31,726 nucleotides of DNA from an uncultured Oscillospiraceae bacterium (GTDB lineage Bacteria; Bacillota; Clostridia; Oscillospirales; Oscillospiraceae): positions 1 to 31,726 of the forward strand of contig CAJUQD010000032.1 in NCBI GenBank assembly GCA_910588105.1, given 5' to 3'. The translations under genes and the position numbers were made by a program. Below the pieces are notes generated by a model. It was not told the origin of the DNA. It saw nothing but the letters and a program-made list of their open reading frames with translations, and searched no databases. Each line of letters begins with the position of its first letter. Within the stretch, counting starts at the first letter, position 1. This document shows, in pieces, positions 14,111 through 22,328 of this stretch.

Positions 14111-15954
14111 TATTTATCGTCGTCCACCACTTCATAGTCGGCGTCCACCACGTTGTCCCCGCCGGGCTGGCCGCCGCTGAAGCCCGCGCCGCCCATGTCG
14201 GGGCCGGGGCCGGGCTGGCCGCCCTGCTGGGCATACAGCTTCTCGCTGACAGCATAGAATGCCTTCTTCAGTTCCTCTGTGGCGCCCTTGATGGCCTGGG
14301 TGTCGGCGCCCTTCAGCGCCTCCTTCACCTTGTTGAGGGCAGCGTCGATGGAGCTCTTGTCGGCGGCATCCACCTTATCGCCCATCTCGTCCAGAATCTT
14401 CTCGGTCTGGTACACCATCTGGTCGGCCTCGTTGCGGATGTCCACTTCCTCTTTCCGCTTGGCATCCTCGGCGGCGAACTGCTCCGCCTCGCGCACGGCC
14501 TTGTCCACATCCTCCTTGGACATGTTGGTGGAGGAGGTAATGGTAATGTGCTGCTCGGTGCCGGTGCCCAGATCCTTGGCGGACACGTTGACGATGCCGT
14601 TGGCATCGATGTCGAAGGTCACCTCGATCTGTGGCACCCCCCGGCGGGCGGGGGCGATGCCGTCCAGGTGGAACCGGCCCAGGGTCTTGTTATACTGGGC
14701 CATCTCCCGCTCGCCCTGGAGCACATGAACCTCCACGCTTGTCTGGTTGTCGGCGGCGGTGGTGAAGGTCTGGGACTTCTTGGCGGGGATGGTGGTATTG
14801 CGGTCAATGAGCTTGGTCATCACGCCGCCCATGGTCTCGATGCCCAAGGACAGGGGGGTCACGTCCAGCAGCAGCAGCCCCTTCACATCGCCCACCAGTA
14901 CGCCGCCCTGGAGGGCCGCGCCCATGGCCACGCACTCGTCGGGGTTAATGCCCTTGAAGCCCTCCTTGCCGGTGAGCCGCTTGACCATGTCCTGGACGGC
15001 GGGGATGCGGCTGGAGCCGCCCACCATCAGCACCTTCTCAATCTCGTTGCCGCTCAGGCCCGCGTCGCTCATGGCCTGGCGCACGGGGCCGGCGGTGGCC
15101 TCCACCAGGTGGGAGGTGAGCTGGTCGAACTTGGCCCGGCTGAGGGTCAGGTCCAAGTGCTTGGGCCCGGTGGCGTCGGCGGTGATATAGGGCAGGTTAA
15201 TGGTGGTGGATGTGACGCCGGACAGCTCAATCTTGGCCTTCTCGGCGGCCTCCTTCAGCCGCTGCATGGCCACCTTGTCTCCGGTGAGGTCGATGCCCTC
15301 CGCCTTCTTGAACTCGGCGGCCATCCAGTCCATGACGCACTTGTCGAAGTCATCGCCGCCCAGGCGGTTGTTGCCCGCCGTGGCCAGCACCTCGATCACG
15401 CCGTCGCCCACCTCGAGGACGGACACGTCGAAGGTGCCGCCGCCCAAGTCGTACACCATGATCTTCTGGTCGGACTCCTTGTCCACCCCGTAGGCCAGGG
15501 CGGCGGCGGTGGGCTCGTTGATGATGCGCTTGACCTCCAGCCCGGCAATCTTGCCCGCGTCCTTGGTGGCCTGGCGCTGGGCGTCGGTGAAGTAGGCGGG
15601 AACGGTAATCACCGCCTCGGTGACGGTCTGGCCCAGATAGGCCTCGGCGTCCGCCTTCAGCTTCTGGAGGATCATGGCGCTGATCTCCTGGGGGGTAGAG
15701 CGCTTGCCATCGATGTTCACCTTGTAGTCGCTGCCCATCTCCCGCTTGATGGAGGCGATGGTACGGTCGGGGTTGGTGATGGCCTGGCGCTTAGCCACCT
15801 GGCCTACCATTCGCTCGCCGTCCTTGGAAAAGGCCACCACAGACGGGGTGGTGCGGTTGCCCTCGGCGTTGGGGATGACAACGGCCTCGCCGCCCTCCAT
15901 GACGGATACACAGCTGTTGGTAGTACCCAAATCGATACCAATAATCTTACTCAT
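14110..15954 (-). CDS. dnaK: Chaperone protein DnaK (Hsp70)
   Basis: 614 residues. ATP-driven Hsp70 that binds exposed hydrophobic peptides, working with DnaJ and GrpE. The N-terminus is SKIIGIDLGTTNSC; other Hsp70 signatures are VYDLGGGTFDVSVL, VLMVGGSSRIPAVQ and the DVTPLSLGIETMGG linker into the substrate-binding domain. The tail is Gly/Gln-rich and ends in the acidic VVDDDK, close to the EEVD-like bacterial ending. The ATG at 15954 has AGGAGG 10 bases upstream; the frame extended to 16023 would run into the intergenic repeat and is rejected. Flanked on both sides by copies of the 138-bp repeat. Confidence 0.98.
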   Translation of the reverse strand: MSKIIGIDLGTTNSCVSVMEGGEAVVIPNAEGNRTTPSVVAFSKDGERMVGQVAKRQAITNPDRTIASIKREMGSDYKVNIDGKRSTPQEISAMILQKLKADAEAYLGQTVTEAVITVPAYFTDAQRQATKDAGKIAGLEVKRIINEPTAAALAYGVDKESDQKIMVYDLGGGTFDVSVLEVGDGVIEVLATAGNNRLGGDDFDKCVMDWMAAEFKKAEGIDLTGDKVAMQRLKEAAEKAKIELSGVTSTTINLPYITADATGPKHLDLTLSRAKFDQLTSHLVEATAGPVRQAMSDAGLSGNEIEKVLMVGGSSRIPAVQDMVKRLTGKEGFKGINPDECVAMGAALQGGVLVGDVKGLLLLDVTPLSLGIETMGGVMTKLIDRNTTIPAKKSQTFTTAADNQTSVEVHVLQGEREMAQYNKTLGRFHLDGIAPARRGVPQIEVTFDIDANGIVNVSAKDLGTGTEQHITITSSTNMSKEDVDKAVREAEQFAAEDAKRKEEVDIRNEADQMVYQTEKILDEMGDKVDAADKSSIDAALNKVKEALKGADTQAIKGATEELKKAFYAVSEKLYAQQGGQPGPGPDMGGAGFSGGQPGGDNVVDADYEVVDDDK

Positions 15955-15980
15955 AATGAAGTTCCTCCTGTTTATATGAA

Positions 15981-16008
15981 AGTATATTTTTACAATGTGA
16001 ATCGGGAA
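15981..16008 (-). promoter_or_regulatory. Candidate internal promoter for dnaK
   Basis: On the minus strand TATACT (15986-15981) sits in a distinctly AT-rich patch, 16 bases after a weak TTCCCG (16008-16003). It would allow dnaK-dnaJ expression apart from hrcA-grpE. The -35 is poor. Confidence 0.35.
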
Positions 16009-16016
16009 ATGCTTCA

Positions 16017-16154
16017 TTGTCATGCGGCGAAGCGGTCAGGACGCTCGGCCGCTTGCGCTGCGACTCAGGCAAAACCCGGCTCCATGCTGTGGGCCCTGGG
16101 CTTTTGCCTTCACTCCGCTCCAAGCTCCCTCACTGTCCGCTTCTCCGCGCTTCT
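16017..16154 (-). repeat. 138-bp intergenic repeat, copy B (after grpE)
   Basis: Ungapped partner of copy A at 13973-14110. On the minus strand it starts inside the grpE stop codon, so the AG of TAG is the first two bases of the repeat. The outer stem is better paired here than in copy A (two more base pairs at the positions that differ). A central hairpin with AGGCAAAA and TTTTGCCT arms is conserved in both. Confidence 0.85.
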
Positions 16155-16773
16155 AATTTGCCACCTTGACCATGGAAAACCGAATGACCTTTTCCCCGCA
16201 GATAAAGCCCTGCTGAAACACCTCCACGATGGTGCTCTCCCCGGCCTCCTCATCGTCGCAGTGCATGACGGCGTTGTGGCGGTTGGGGTCAAAGGTCTCG
16301 CCCAAGGCGGGGATGACCTCCACCCCCAGCCCGGTGAGGGCATCCTGGAGGCCCTTCATGGTCATCTCCACGCCCTTTTTATATGCCTCGTCGGCGGTCT
16401 CCTGCTTCAAGGCCCGCTCCAGGTTGTCGTACACCGGGAGGAAGGCGGCCACGGTCTGGGCCTTGGCCTCGCTCCAGGCGTTCTCCTTCTCCTTGGCGGT
16501 GCGTTTGCGGTAGTTGTCGTACTCGGCGGCGAGCCGCAGGTACTTGTCCGCCGCCTCCGCCAGCAGTTGGCCCTGATCCTTCTTGGGTTCCTTCTTTGCC
16601 TTCCCGAAAAACCCCTTTGCCTTGGGATCCGAGGCCTCATCAGCAGTCTCAGGGGATTCCTCAGCCCCGGGGGCCTCCGCGGCCTCCCCGGCAGCCTCCT
16701 GTCCGGGGGCCTCGACAGTCTCGTCCCCCGCATCTTCGGGAACGGGGTTTTCTTTCTTCTTCTCTTCGGCCAT
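16153..16773 (-). CDS. grpE: Nucleotide exchange factor GrpE
   Basis: 206 residues; the exchange factor that releases ADP from DnaK. Residues 1-65 are an acidic, Ala/Glu/Pro-rich disordered leader, longer than usual. A coiled-coil dimer helix follows (LLAEAADKYLRLAAEYDNYRKR). The C-terminal beta domain has the family signature GETFDPNRHNAVMH and IVEVFQQGFICGEKVIRFSMVKV. It starts 6 bases after the hrcA stop, with AAGGAGGAAT upstream. Confidence 0.97.
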   Translation of the reverse strand: MAEEKKKENPVPEDAGDETVEAPGQEAAGEAAEAPGAEESPETADEASDPKAKGFFGKAKKEPKKDQGQLLAEAADKYLRLAAEYDNYRKRTAKEKENAWSEAKAQTVAAFLPVYDNLERALKQETADEAYKKGVEMTMKGLQDALTGLGVEVIPALGETFDPNRHNAVMHCDDEEAGESTIVEVFQQGFICGEKVIRFSMVKVAN

Positions 16774-16779
16774 TGGCGC

Positions 16780-17844
16780 CTATTCCTCCTTTTCCGGTGC
16801 GCCGGGTGGCAGCTCCGGCTGTCCGAACAGCTTGGACAGCCCGTCCGCCACATATGACAGCTTGGCGGCCACCTTGGCGTAATCCATGCGGGTGGGGCCC
16901 ACCACGCCGATGACCCCCTTCATCCCGTCCCCGATATCGTAGCTTGCCAGCACTACGCTGGTGTCCTTCAGCTCATCGGCCACATTTTCCGGGCCGATGA
17001 GGATTTTGGTGTCGTCCCCCTCCAAAGCGGGCAGGGCCAGCGTCTGGGCCAGGGAACGGTCCTCCGACAGGTAGCTCATCAGCTTCTGGGCCTTGCCCAC
17101 GTCCTGGTACTCGGGGTGGTCCAGGATGTGGCTGGCCCCGGCGGTGTACACCGCGCCGCTCTCCAGCGCGTCCAGCACCTCCATGGCGAAGGACACCACC
17201 AGCGAGATCAGCCCGTAGGAGCTGCCTGCCGCGTGTTCGGCCACCCGCATCAGCTCCGGGGTAAGCTGATCCAGCGTCTTGCCCACGAAAGCGGTGTTCA
17301 AAAGGGTGGTGAGCAATTGCAACTGGGGTTCAGACAGCTCCGCGGGGAGGCGGAAGAGCTTGTTTTTCACCACGCTGGAATCTGTCATCACCACGGCGAT
17401 AAAGGACGCGGAGTCCACCAGGATCAAGTCGAACCGCTTGATGGTGAGCCGCCGCGCCCCCTCGGTGAGGGCGAATGCGGGGTAGTTGGTGAGCTGGGAC
17501 ACCATGCGTCCCGCCTGGTCGATCACCTTGTCCAGCTCCCGCATCTTCAGGTGCAGCGCCTCGTTGATCTGCTTTGTCTCCTCCAGGCTCAGCCGCTGCT
17601 CCTCCATCAGCTCGTTGACGTACAGCCGGTAGCCCCGGGGGGAGGGCACCCGTCCGGCGGAGGTGTGGGGCTGCTCCAGGTAGCCCAGCTCCGTCAGCTC
17701 GGCCAGCTCGTTTCGGATGGTGGCGGAGGAGACCTTCAAGCCCGCCAGCTCCGCCAGCGCCTTGGAACCCACCGGCTCCGCCGTCTGGATATAGCTTTCC
17801 ACCACGGCGCGCAGAATTTTCTTCTTTCGCTCGGACAGCTCCAA
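16780..17844 (-). CDS. hrcA: Heat-inducible transcription repressor HrcA
   Basis: 354 residues from a TTG at 17844. GAAGGAGG lies 7 bases before it, and the first residues then read MELSERKKKIL, the normal HrcA start; the ATG at 17874 would overlap the CIRCE element. HrcA binds CIRCE as a dimer and needs GroEL to fold. The winged helix spans about 1-75, with SSATIRNELAELTELGYLEQPHTSAGR and PSPRGYRLYV. The central and C-terminal dimer/GAF-like domains end in GVVGPTRMDYAKVAAKLSYV. The C-terminus is a short acidic tail. First gene of the operon it represses. Confidence 0.96.
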   Translation of the reverse strand: MELSERKKKILRAVVESYIQTAEPVGSKALAELAGLKVSSATIRNELAELTELGYLEQPHTSAGRVPSPRGYRLYVNELMEEQRLSLEETKQINEALHLKMRELDKVIDQAGRMVSQLTNYPAFALTEGARRLTIKRFDLILVDSASFIAVVMTDSSVVKNKLFRLPAELSEPQLQLLTTLLNTAFVGKTLDQLTPELMRVAEHAAGSSYGLISLVVSFAMEVLDALESGAVYTAGASHILDHPEYQDVGKAQKLMSYLSEDRSLAQTLALPALEGDDTKILIGPENVADELKDTSVVLASYDIGDGMKGVIGVVGPTRMDYAKVAAKLSYVADGLSKLFGQPELPPGAPEKEE

Positions 17845-17867
17845 GGGACCGCCTCCTTCCCAGAGGT

Positions 17868-17894
17868 TTAGCACTCGCCATTCCTGAGTGCTAA
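17868..17894 (-). promoter_or_regulatory. CIRCE operator (HrcA binding site)
   Basis: A perfect match to the CIRCE consensus: TTAGCACTC, 9-base spacer, GAGTGCTAA. It lies just downstream of the hrcA -10 box and upstream of its ribosome site, so HrcA bound here would block transcription start of the whole operon. Confidence 0.98.
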
Positions 17895-17898
17895 AGAT

Positions 17899-17927
17899 AA
17901 TCTACCACCGCCCCCTCAAAATGTCAA
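17899..17927 (-). promoter_or_regulatory. Promoter of the hrcA operon
   Basis: On the minus strand a consensus TTGACA (17927-17922) and TAGATT (17904-17899) are separated by 17 bases. CIRCE begins 4 bases after the -10 box. Confidence 0.85.
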
Positions 17928-18162
17928 TAGCCCAGTTGTAAATTAAATGTGAATCTCAAGCGTCCGGCGGTCCGATGCCAAAATTCCGTCCCGCTTTCGC
18001 ACATACCGGCCCCGATTGCTAAAACAATGTGGCACAATCGAATGCAACGGCAAAAAAGGGGCTTCCTTTTTCCCTGCCATCGTAGTATCATAATGCTGTA
18101 TCGGCATTTTGCCCATCTTGACCAATGAGCCGCGCCCAAGCGCGTCCGAATAGGAGGCCCCG

Positions 18163-20535
18163 ATGATTAACACACTGGCTTTGACCGCCCTGCCCTCCCC
18201 CGCGCCGGAGGGGAGCGCCCCGCCCGCCCTTGGGGACACCCTGCGGGCGGCCTGGGACGCGGCGGTATACGGCGTCACCTGGTTTTTCACCAACCTGTCC
18301 CCCGCCTTTGCCTGGGCAATCGTCGGCATCGCCATCTGCGTTGCCTTTTTCGTCTACTACTGGTGGTGCCTGCGCCCCCGGCCCCACAGCCTGGAGTGGA
18401 TCGCCATGGCGGAGGAACGGGCCAAGCCCCGGCGCATGACCCTCACCCTCCCCCGCCACCCCATGGAGCGGAAGGACATCCTGCCCCTGCTGCTGCTCAC
18501 GGCGGTATACGCCTTCACCGCCTTCTTCCGTCTGGGGGACTTTGCCGTCCCCCAGAACCCTGTCAAGCTCCAGCAGGGGGACAGCTATGAGTTCTCCTAC
18601 GGCCAGCCTGTCACCGTGGACACCATCTCCTACTATACCTCCCTGGGCACCGGGTACTACACCCTGGAGTGGGAGGGGGAGGACGGAGCATGGCACAGCC
18701 TGCGGCTGGATCAGCCCTACAACTCCCTGTTCAAGTGGAGGGTGTTGGATCTGGGGCGCAATATCGATCAAAGCGGCCTGGAAAAAACCAAGGACAACAA
18801 CAATCTGGACGCGGAATCCCTGGGCCCCATCATGGCCTCCCGCTTCCGTATCACCGCATCCAGCGCGCCCCGGGACGAGGGCCTATGGCTGTCCGAGCTG
18901 GCCTTTTGGTGCGGGAACTATATCACAACAGATGAATCCGGCAAAACCGAGAGCAGTCCCCACCCCGTGCGCGTCCCGGACCATGTGGACGAAAACGGCG
19001 CGCCCCTGTTCGACGAAGCCGGGCTGTGGTCGGCCAAGGCCACCTATATGAACTCGTCCTACTTTGATGAGATCTACCACCCCCGCACCGCCCTGGAGCA
19101 CCTGAACAACATCTATCCCTACGAGGTGTCCCACCCTCCCCTGGGCAAGCTCATTCTGTCCCTGGGCATCATGGTGTTCGGCATGGTCCCCTTCGGCTGG
19201 CGGTTTATGGGGACGCTCTTCGGCGTGCTGATGGTGCCGGTGCTGTATGTGTTTTTGAAAAACCTGTTCGGCAAGACCCCGGTGGCCTTATGCGGCGCGG
19301 CGCTGTTCACCTTCGACTTCATGCACCTGGTCCAGACCCGCATCGCCACCATTGACACCTACGGCGTGTTCTTCATCCTGGTGTCTTACTATTTCATGTA
19401 CCGCTGGCTGGCCGTCCCTGCGGGGAAGAAGCTGCGGCACTATATCCTGCCCCTGTTTTTGAGCGGCCTGTTCTGGGGGATCGGCTGCGCCTCCAAGTGG
19501 ACGGTGGTGTATGCCGGGGCCGGGCTGGCCCTGCTGTGGCTGCTGGGCATGGCCTTCAAGGCCGGGGACTGGCGGGAGGCGGAATACCGCGCCCGCACCC
19601 GGCCCGCGCCTCCCGAGGTGCGCCAGGAGGTGGCGGAGGCCCTTTTCAAGGAAGAGGCCCCGCCCTGGCAGCCCCCCCATGTGCCCTCCTTCGCCGTCCA
19701 TGTGTGGGGCACTATCGGGCTGTCGGTGGTATTTTTCGTGCTCATCCCTGTGTGCATCTACACCGCGTCCTACTTCCCCTACGCCGCGGCCCGGGGCAAT
19801 GGGGCGGGCTTCTGGGGCATGGCCGGGCAGTCGGCCAGCTGGCTCTGGGACACCCTGCCCACCCACCTGGAACGGCTCCCGGCACAGGTGGAGCAGCTGG
19901 CCCGGACCATGGCGGAGGAGGGCAAGACCCCCGGAGTGCTGGACCGAATAGACAGCTTCTTCCGGGTTATCCCCGGCGGCAGCGCCAACCCAGTGGATAT
20001 CATGCTGAAAAACCAGCACTTCATGCTCACCTACCACCAGGGCGTCCACACCCCCCACCCCTATGAGTCCTACTGGTACCAGTGGATTTTCGACGGACGG
20101 CCCATCCTGTACTTCCGGGATCTGGACGTGCCCGGCATGAAGAGCCTGTTCGCTTCCTTTAACAACCCTCTGGTATCCTGGGCGGGGCTGGCAGCCTTTT
20201 TCGGCGTGGCCGTCCAGACCGTCCGCCGCCGCTGCGGCAGGGGGCTGTTTATCCTCATTGCCATCCTGTCCCAGTTTGTGCCCTGGCTGCCCATCGGACG
20301 CATCCTGTTCGCCTACCACTACTTCCCCACGGTGCTGTTCCTGTGTTTTGCCATTGCCTATCTCATGGACGGCATGATGGCTCGGCGGCGGGAGGGCTGC
20401 CGGCTGGCGGTGTACGGCTTCACCGGCTGCGCAGTAGGATTGTACGCGGTTTTCTATCCGGAGCTCATCGGGCTGTACATGCCCACGTGGTACGCGCAGT
20501 ATTTCCTGCGGTGGCTGCCAAGCTGGCCGCTGTAG
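18163..20535 (+). CDS. PMT-family (GT39-like) membrane glycosyltransferase
   Basis: 790 residues with many membrane helices. It resembles protein O-mannosyltransferases and related enzymes that use lipid-linked sugars outside the membrane. The key acidic pair is Asp302-Glu303 in SSYFDEIYHPRTA, followed by VSHPPLGKL, as in the first loop of the family. Residues ~135-255 form an extra extracytoplasmic beta-rich segment before that loop (SYYTSLGTGYYTLEWEG, RFRITASSAPRDEGLWLSELAFW) that looks like a discoidin (F5/8 type C) fold. The acceptor may be protein or cell-wall glycan; it cannot be told. TAGGAGG lies 5 bases before the ATG. No clear promoter was found in 17928-18162. Confidence 0.88.
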   Translation: MINTLALTALPSPAPEGSAPPALGDTLRAAWDAAVYGVTWFFTNLSPAFAWAIVGIAICVAFFVYYWWCLRPRPHSLEWIAMAEERAKPRRMTLTLPRHPMERKDILPLLLLTAVYAFTAFFRLGDFAVPQNPVKLQQGDSYEFSYGQPVTVDTISYYTSLGTGYYTLEWEGEDGAWHSLRLDQPYNSLFKWRVLDLGRNIDQSGLEKTKDNNNLDAESLGPIMASRFRITASSAPRDEGLWLSELAFWCGNYITTDESGKTESSPHPVRVPDHVDENGAPLFDEAGLWSAKATYMNSSYFDEIYHPRTALEHLNNIYPYEVSHPPLGKLILSLGIMVFGMVPFGWRFMGTLFGVLMVPVLYVFLKNLFGKTPVALCGAALFTFDFMHLVQTRIATIDTYGVFFILVSYYFMYRWLAVPAGKKLRHYILPLFLSGLFWGIGCASKWTVVYAGAGLALLWLLGMAFKAGDWREAEYRARTRPAPPEVRQEVAEALFKEEAPPWQPPHVPSFAVHVWGTIGLSVVFFVLIPVCIYTASYFPYAAARGNGAGFWGMAGQSASWLWDTLPTHLERLPAQVEQLARTMAEEGKTPGVLDRIDSFFRVIPGGSANPVDIMLKNQHFMLTYHQGVHTPHPYESYWYQWIFDGRPILYFRDLDVPGMKSLFASFNNPLVSWAGLAAFFGVAVQTVRRRCGRGLFILIAILSQFVPWLPIGRILFAYHYFPTVLFLCFAIAYLMDGMMARRREGCRLAVYGFTGCAVGLYAVFYPELIGLYMPTWYAQYFLRWLPSWPL

Positions 20536-20859
20536 CCTCCCGGCGGGGCTGTTACTTTCCACTCGTGCAGAAAGCAGCCGAAGACACGCCTAGGGGCATT
20601 CCGTCCCCGTCGCGCTTCGCGCTCCAGGTGGGCTTCCCCTAAGCCCCTGTTTACGGGGGGCCCGATACGAAAGGCTTTGGGTATCCCTCCGGCGTGTGCG
20701 GCCTTCGGCACGGGGCGCCCTATTAACGCTGCCGCTTGTGCCTGGGCACTGAAAAGCGATGGCGGCCACAGGGCCGCGCCTGAGCGGGCGCGCCGTTCCG
20801 CCCGGACTGCACGGGCACTAAACCAGCGCGCCTCAATTTCAACTGTAAGGTGATCCAAA
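20536..20859. other. 324-bp hairpin-rich intergenic region, possible structured RNA
   Basis: No credible gene lies here. The stretch contains a chain of short inverted repeats: GGGCTT/AAGCCC around 20632-20648, CCCC/GGGG around 20645-20660, GGCG/CGCC with an inner GTGC/GCAC around 20692-20720, GTGCC/GGCAC near 20739-20750, GCGGCC/GGCCGC around 20763-20778 and GCGGGC/GCCCG near 20785-20805. The only long frame across it (minus strand, 20454-21083) is Arg/Ala-rich and runs antisense into two real genes. Ribosome site AAGGTGAT for the next gene is at its right end. Confidence 0.5.
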
Positions 20860-21675
20860 ATGTATCTGTGCGACATCCACAGCCACTCCAAACTTTCTCC
20901 CGACTGCTTCAGCCCGCTGCGGGATATGGCCCGGTCTGCCATCGCGGCGGGACTGCGGGAGTTTTGCGTCACAGACCACTGCGACATGCTGGACCTGGAC
21001 GGAAAGCCGTGGGGGGCCTTCGACTGGCCCGCCGCCAAAGCGCAGTACCGCGCCGTCAGCGCGGAGCTGGGGGGCGCTCTCACCCTGCGGCTGGGGATTG
21101 AGCTGGGCTCCGCCCCCTATGACCCCGCCGCCGCCCGGGGAATTTTAGCTCAGGGCGGGGAGGAACTGGACTTTGTCCTGGGCTCCCTCCACAACTGGAT
21201 CGGCGCGGAAGGTGGAAAGGACCTGTACTACTCCGACTTCACCGGCAATCCGCGTCTGGCCCGCAAAGCAGTGGAGAACACCCTAGCCCACACCTGGACG
21301 CTGGTGAAGGAATGCTCCGATTGCTATGACAGTCTGGCCCACATCGTCTATCCCCTGCGGTACATCCACCGCGACGGGGTGGATCTGACCCTGGCGGATT
21401 TTGAGGAACAGGTCCGGGCCATCTTCACCCAGGTGGCAGCCAGCGGCCGCGCCATTGAGCTCAACACCTGCCGGGGCCACGATCTGGACTGCTGGCCCCC
21501 CCTCCTGCGCTGGTTCCGGGAGTGCGGCGGGGAGCTGGTCACCGTGGGGGCGGACGCCCACCGCCCGGACCAGGTGGCCAGGGGCATCCCGGAAGCCCTC
21601 CAAATGCTTCGAGCGGCGGGCTTTGACCATGTCACCACCTATGAGCGCCGCAGGCCGGTGCTCCACAAGCTGTAA
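20860..21675 (+). CDS. PHP-domain phosphatase, histidinol-phosphatase-like
   Basis: 271 residues of the polymerase-and-histidinol-phosphatase fold. Metal ligands are visible: His7 and His9 in DIHSHS, TDHCD near 39-43, GIELGS, GSLHNWIG, and DAHRPD near the C-terminus. Length and the YYSDFTGNP loop resemble HisJ/HisK-type histidinol-phosphatases, which make histidinol, but no other his gene is nearby, so another phosphomonoester is possible. Start ATG has AAGGTGAT 7 bases upstream. It probably forms a unit with rpiB, from which it is separated by a parS-like palindrome. Confidence 0.9.
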   Translation: MYLCDIHSHSKLSPDCFSPLRDMARSAIAAGLREFCVTDHCDMLDLDGKPWGAFDWPAAKAQYRAVSAELGGALTLRLGIELGSAPYDPAAARGILAQGGEELDFVLGSLHNWIGAEGGKDLYYSDFTGNPRLARKAVENTLAHTWTLVKECSDCYDSLAHIVYPLRYIHRDGVDLTLADFEEQVRAIFTQVAASGRAIELNTCRGHDLDCWPPLLRWFRECGGELVTVGADAHRPDQVARGIPEALQMLRAAGFDHVTTYERRRPVLHKL

Positions 21676-21686
21676 TATAGAACGGG

Positions 21687-21702
21687 CGTTTCACGTGAAA
21701 CG
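21687..21702. promoter_or_regulatory. parS-like ParB-binding palindrome
   Basis: CGTTTCACGTGAAACG is a perfect palindrome (18 bp with flanking G and C) and matches the Firmicute parS consensus TGTTTCACGTGAAACA at the central 14 of 16 positions. It lies between the PHP gene and rpiB. With no loop and no T-run after it, it does not fit a terminator. It would mark an origin-proximal site for Spo0J/ParB loading. Confidence 0.65.
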
Positions 21703-21750
21703 CTCTGGGGCGGCTTTGCGGCGCCCCATAAATCAATGGAGGGATTTTAA

Positions 21751-22188
21751 ATGAGGATTTCCATTGCCTGCGACCACGGCGCGTTTGACCTGAAGGAGCG
21801 CCTCAAGGCCCACCTGCTGGAGCAGGGCCACCAGGTCACCGACTGCGGAACCCACAGCGGGGAGAGCTGCGACTACCCGGATTTCGCCGCCGCCGCCGCC
21901 CGCCTGGTGGCGGACGGAAGCTGTGAGCGCGGGGTGGTGCTGTGTACCACCGGCATCGGCATGAGCATCGCGGCCAACAAGGTGAAGGGCGTACGGTGCG
22001 CTTTGTGCCACGAGCCCCTGTCCGCCGAGATGACCCGCCGCCACAACGACGCCAATGTCCTTGCCATGGGGGCGGGGGTCACCGGCGGGAACCTTGCCCA
22101 GCGGATCCTGGACGTGTTTTTATCCACGCAGTTTGAAGGGGGCCGCCACCAGCGCCGGGTGGACAAGGTGATGGAACTTGAGAACTGA
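21751..22188 (+). CDS. rpiB: Ribose-5-phosphate isomerase B
   Basis: 145 residues. Interconverts ribose 5-phosphate and ribulose 5-phosphate in the pentose phosphate pathway. The RpiB features are ACDHGAF (Asp8, His9), the catalytic Cys65 in LCTTGIGMSIAANK and the phosphate-binding RRHNDANVLAMG. GGAGGG lies 8 bases before the ATG. Allose-6-phosphate isomerase activity is possible in this family; with no allose genes nearby the pentose role is favoured. Confidence 0.97.
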   Translation: MRISIACDHGAFDLKERLKAHLLEQGHQVTDCGTHSGESCDYPDFAAAAARLVADGSCERGVVLCTTGIGMSIAANKVKGVRCALCHEPLSAEMTRRHNDANVLAMGAGVTGGNLAQRILDVFLSTQFEGGRHQRRVDKVMELEN

Positions 22189-22235
22189 GGATAAAAGGGA
22201 GCACTTTCAAGGACAATGCTTTATGTAAAAGTGAA

Positions 22236-22266
22236 GGCAGGGCAGTCCACGACGGAGTGCCCTGCC
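22236..22266. terminator. Hairpin terminator after rpiB
   Basis: A 9-bp stem (22236-22244 with 22258-22266), extended by TCC/GGA past a G-G mismatch, is followed by CTTGTTGT on the plus strand. The minus-strand continuation is also T-rich, so it may serve rnmV as well. Confidence 0.65.
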
Positions 22267-22279
22267 CTTGTTGTACTAT

Positions 22280-22315
22280 GCTCCCCCCAGCGACGCTTTC
22301 GTCGCTGGGGGGAGC
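22280..22315. terminator. Second strong hairpin between convergent rpiB and rnmV
   Basis: A perfect 16-bp stem (22280-22295 with 22300-22315) with a CTTT loop. The plus strand continues GGTAAATTTTACTTTATTTC, moderately T-rich. It sits 13 bases after the rnmV stop codon. Confidence 0.7.
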
Positions 22316-22328
22316 GGTAAATTTTACT

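Noticed and set aside
13939..16857. A 972-codon plus-strand frame across dnaK and grpE.
   Set aside because: Antisense shadow of well-identified dnaK and grpE genes; His/Gly/Val-rich composition typical of the reverse strand of GC-rich genes.
20454..21083. A 209-codon minus-strand frame spanning the 20536-20859 gap.
   Set aside because: It runs antisense into the glycosyltransferase and PHP genes, is Arg/Ala-rich and has no ribosome site; the region is better explained by RNA or repeat structure.
21686..21703. Reading the parS-like palindrome as a terminator for the PHP gene.
   Set aside because: The palindrome has no loop and no T-run follows, so a rho-independent terminator is unlikely.
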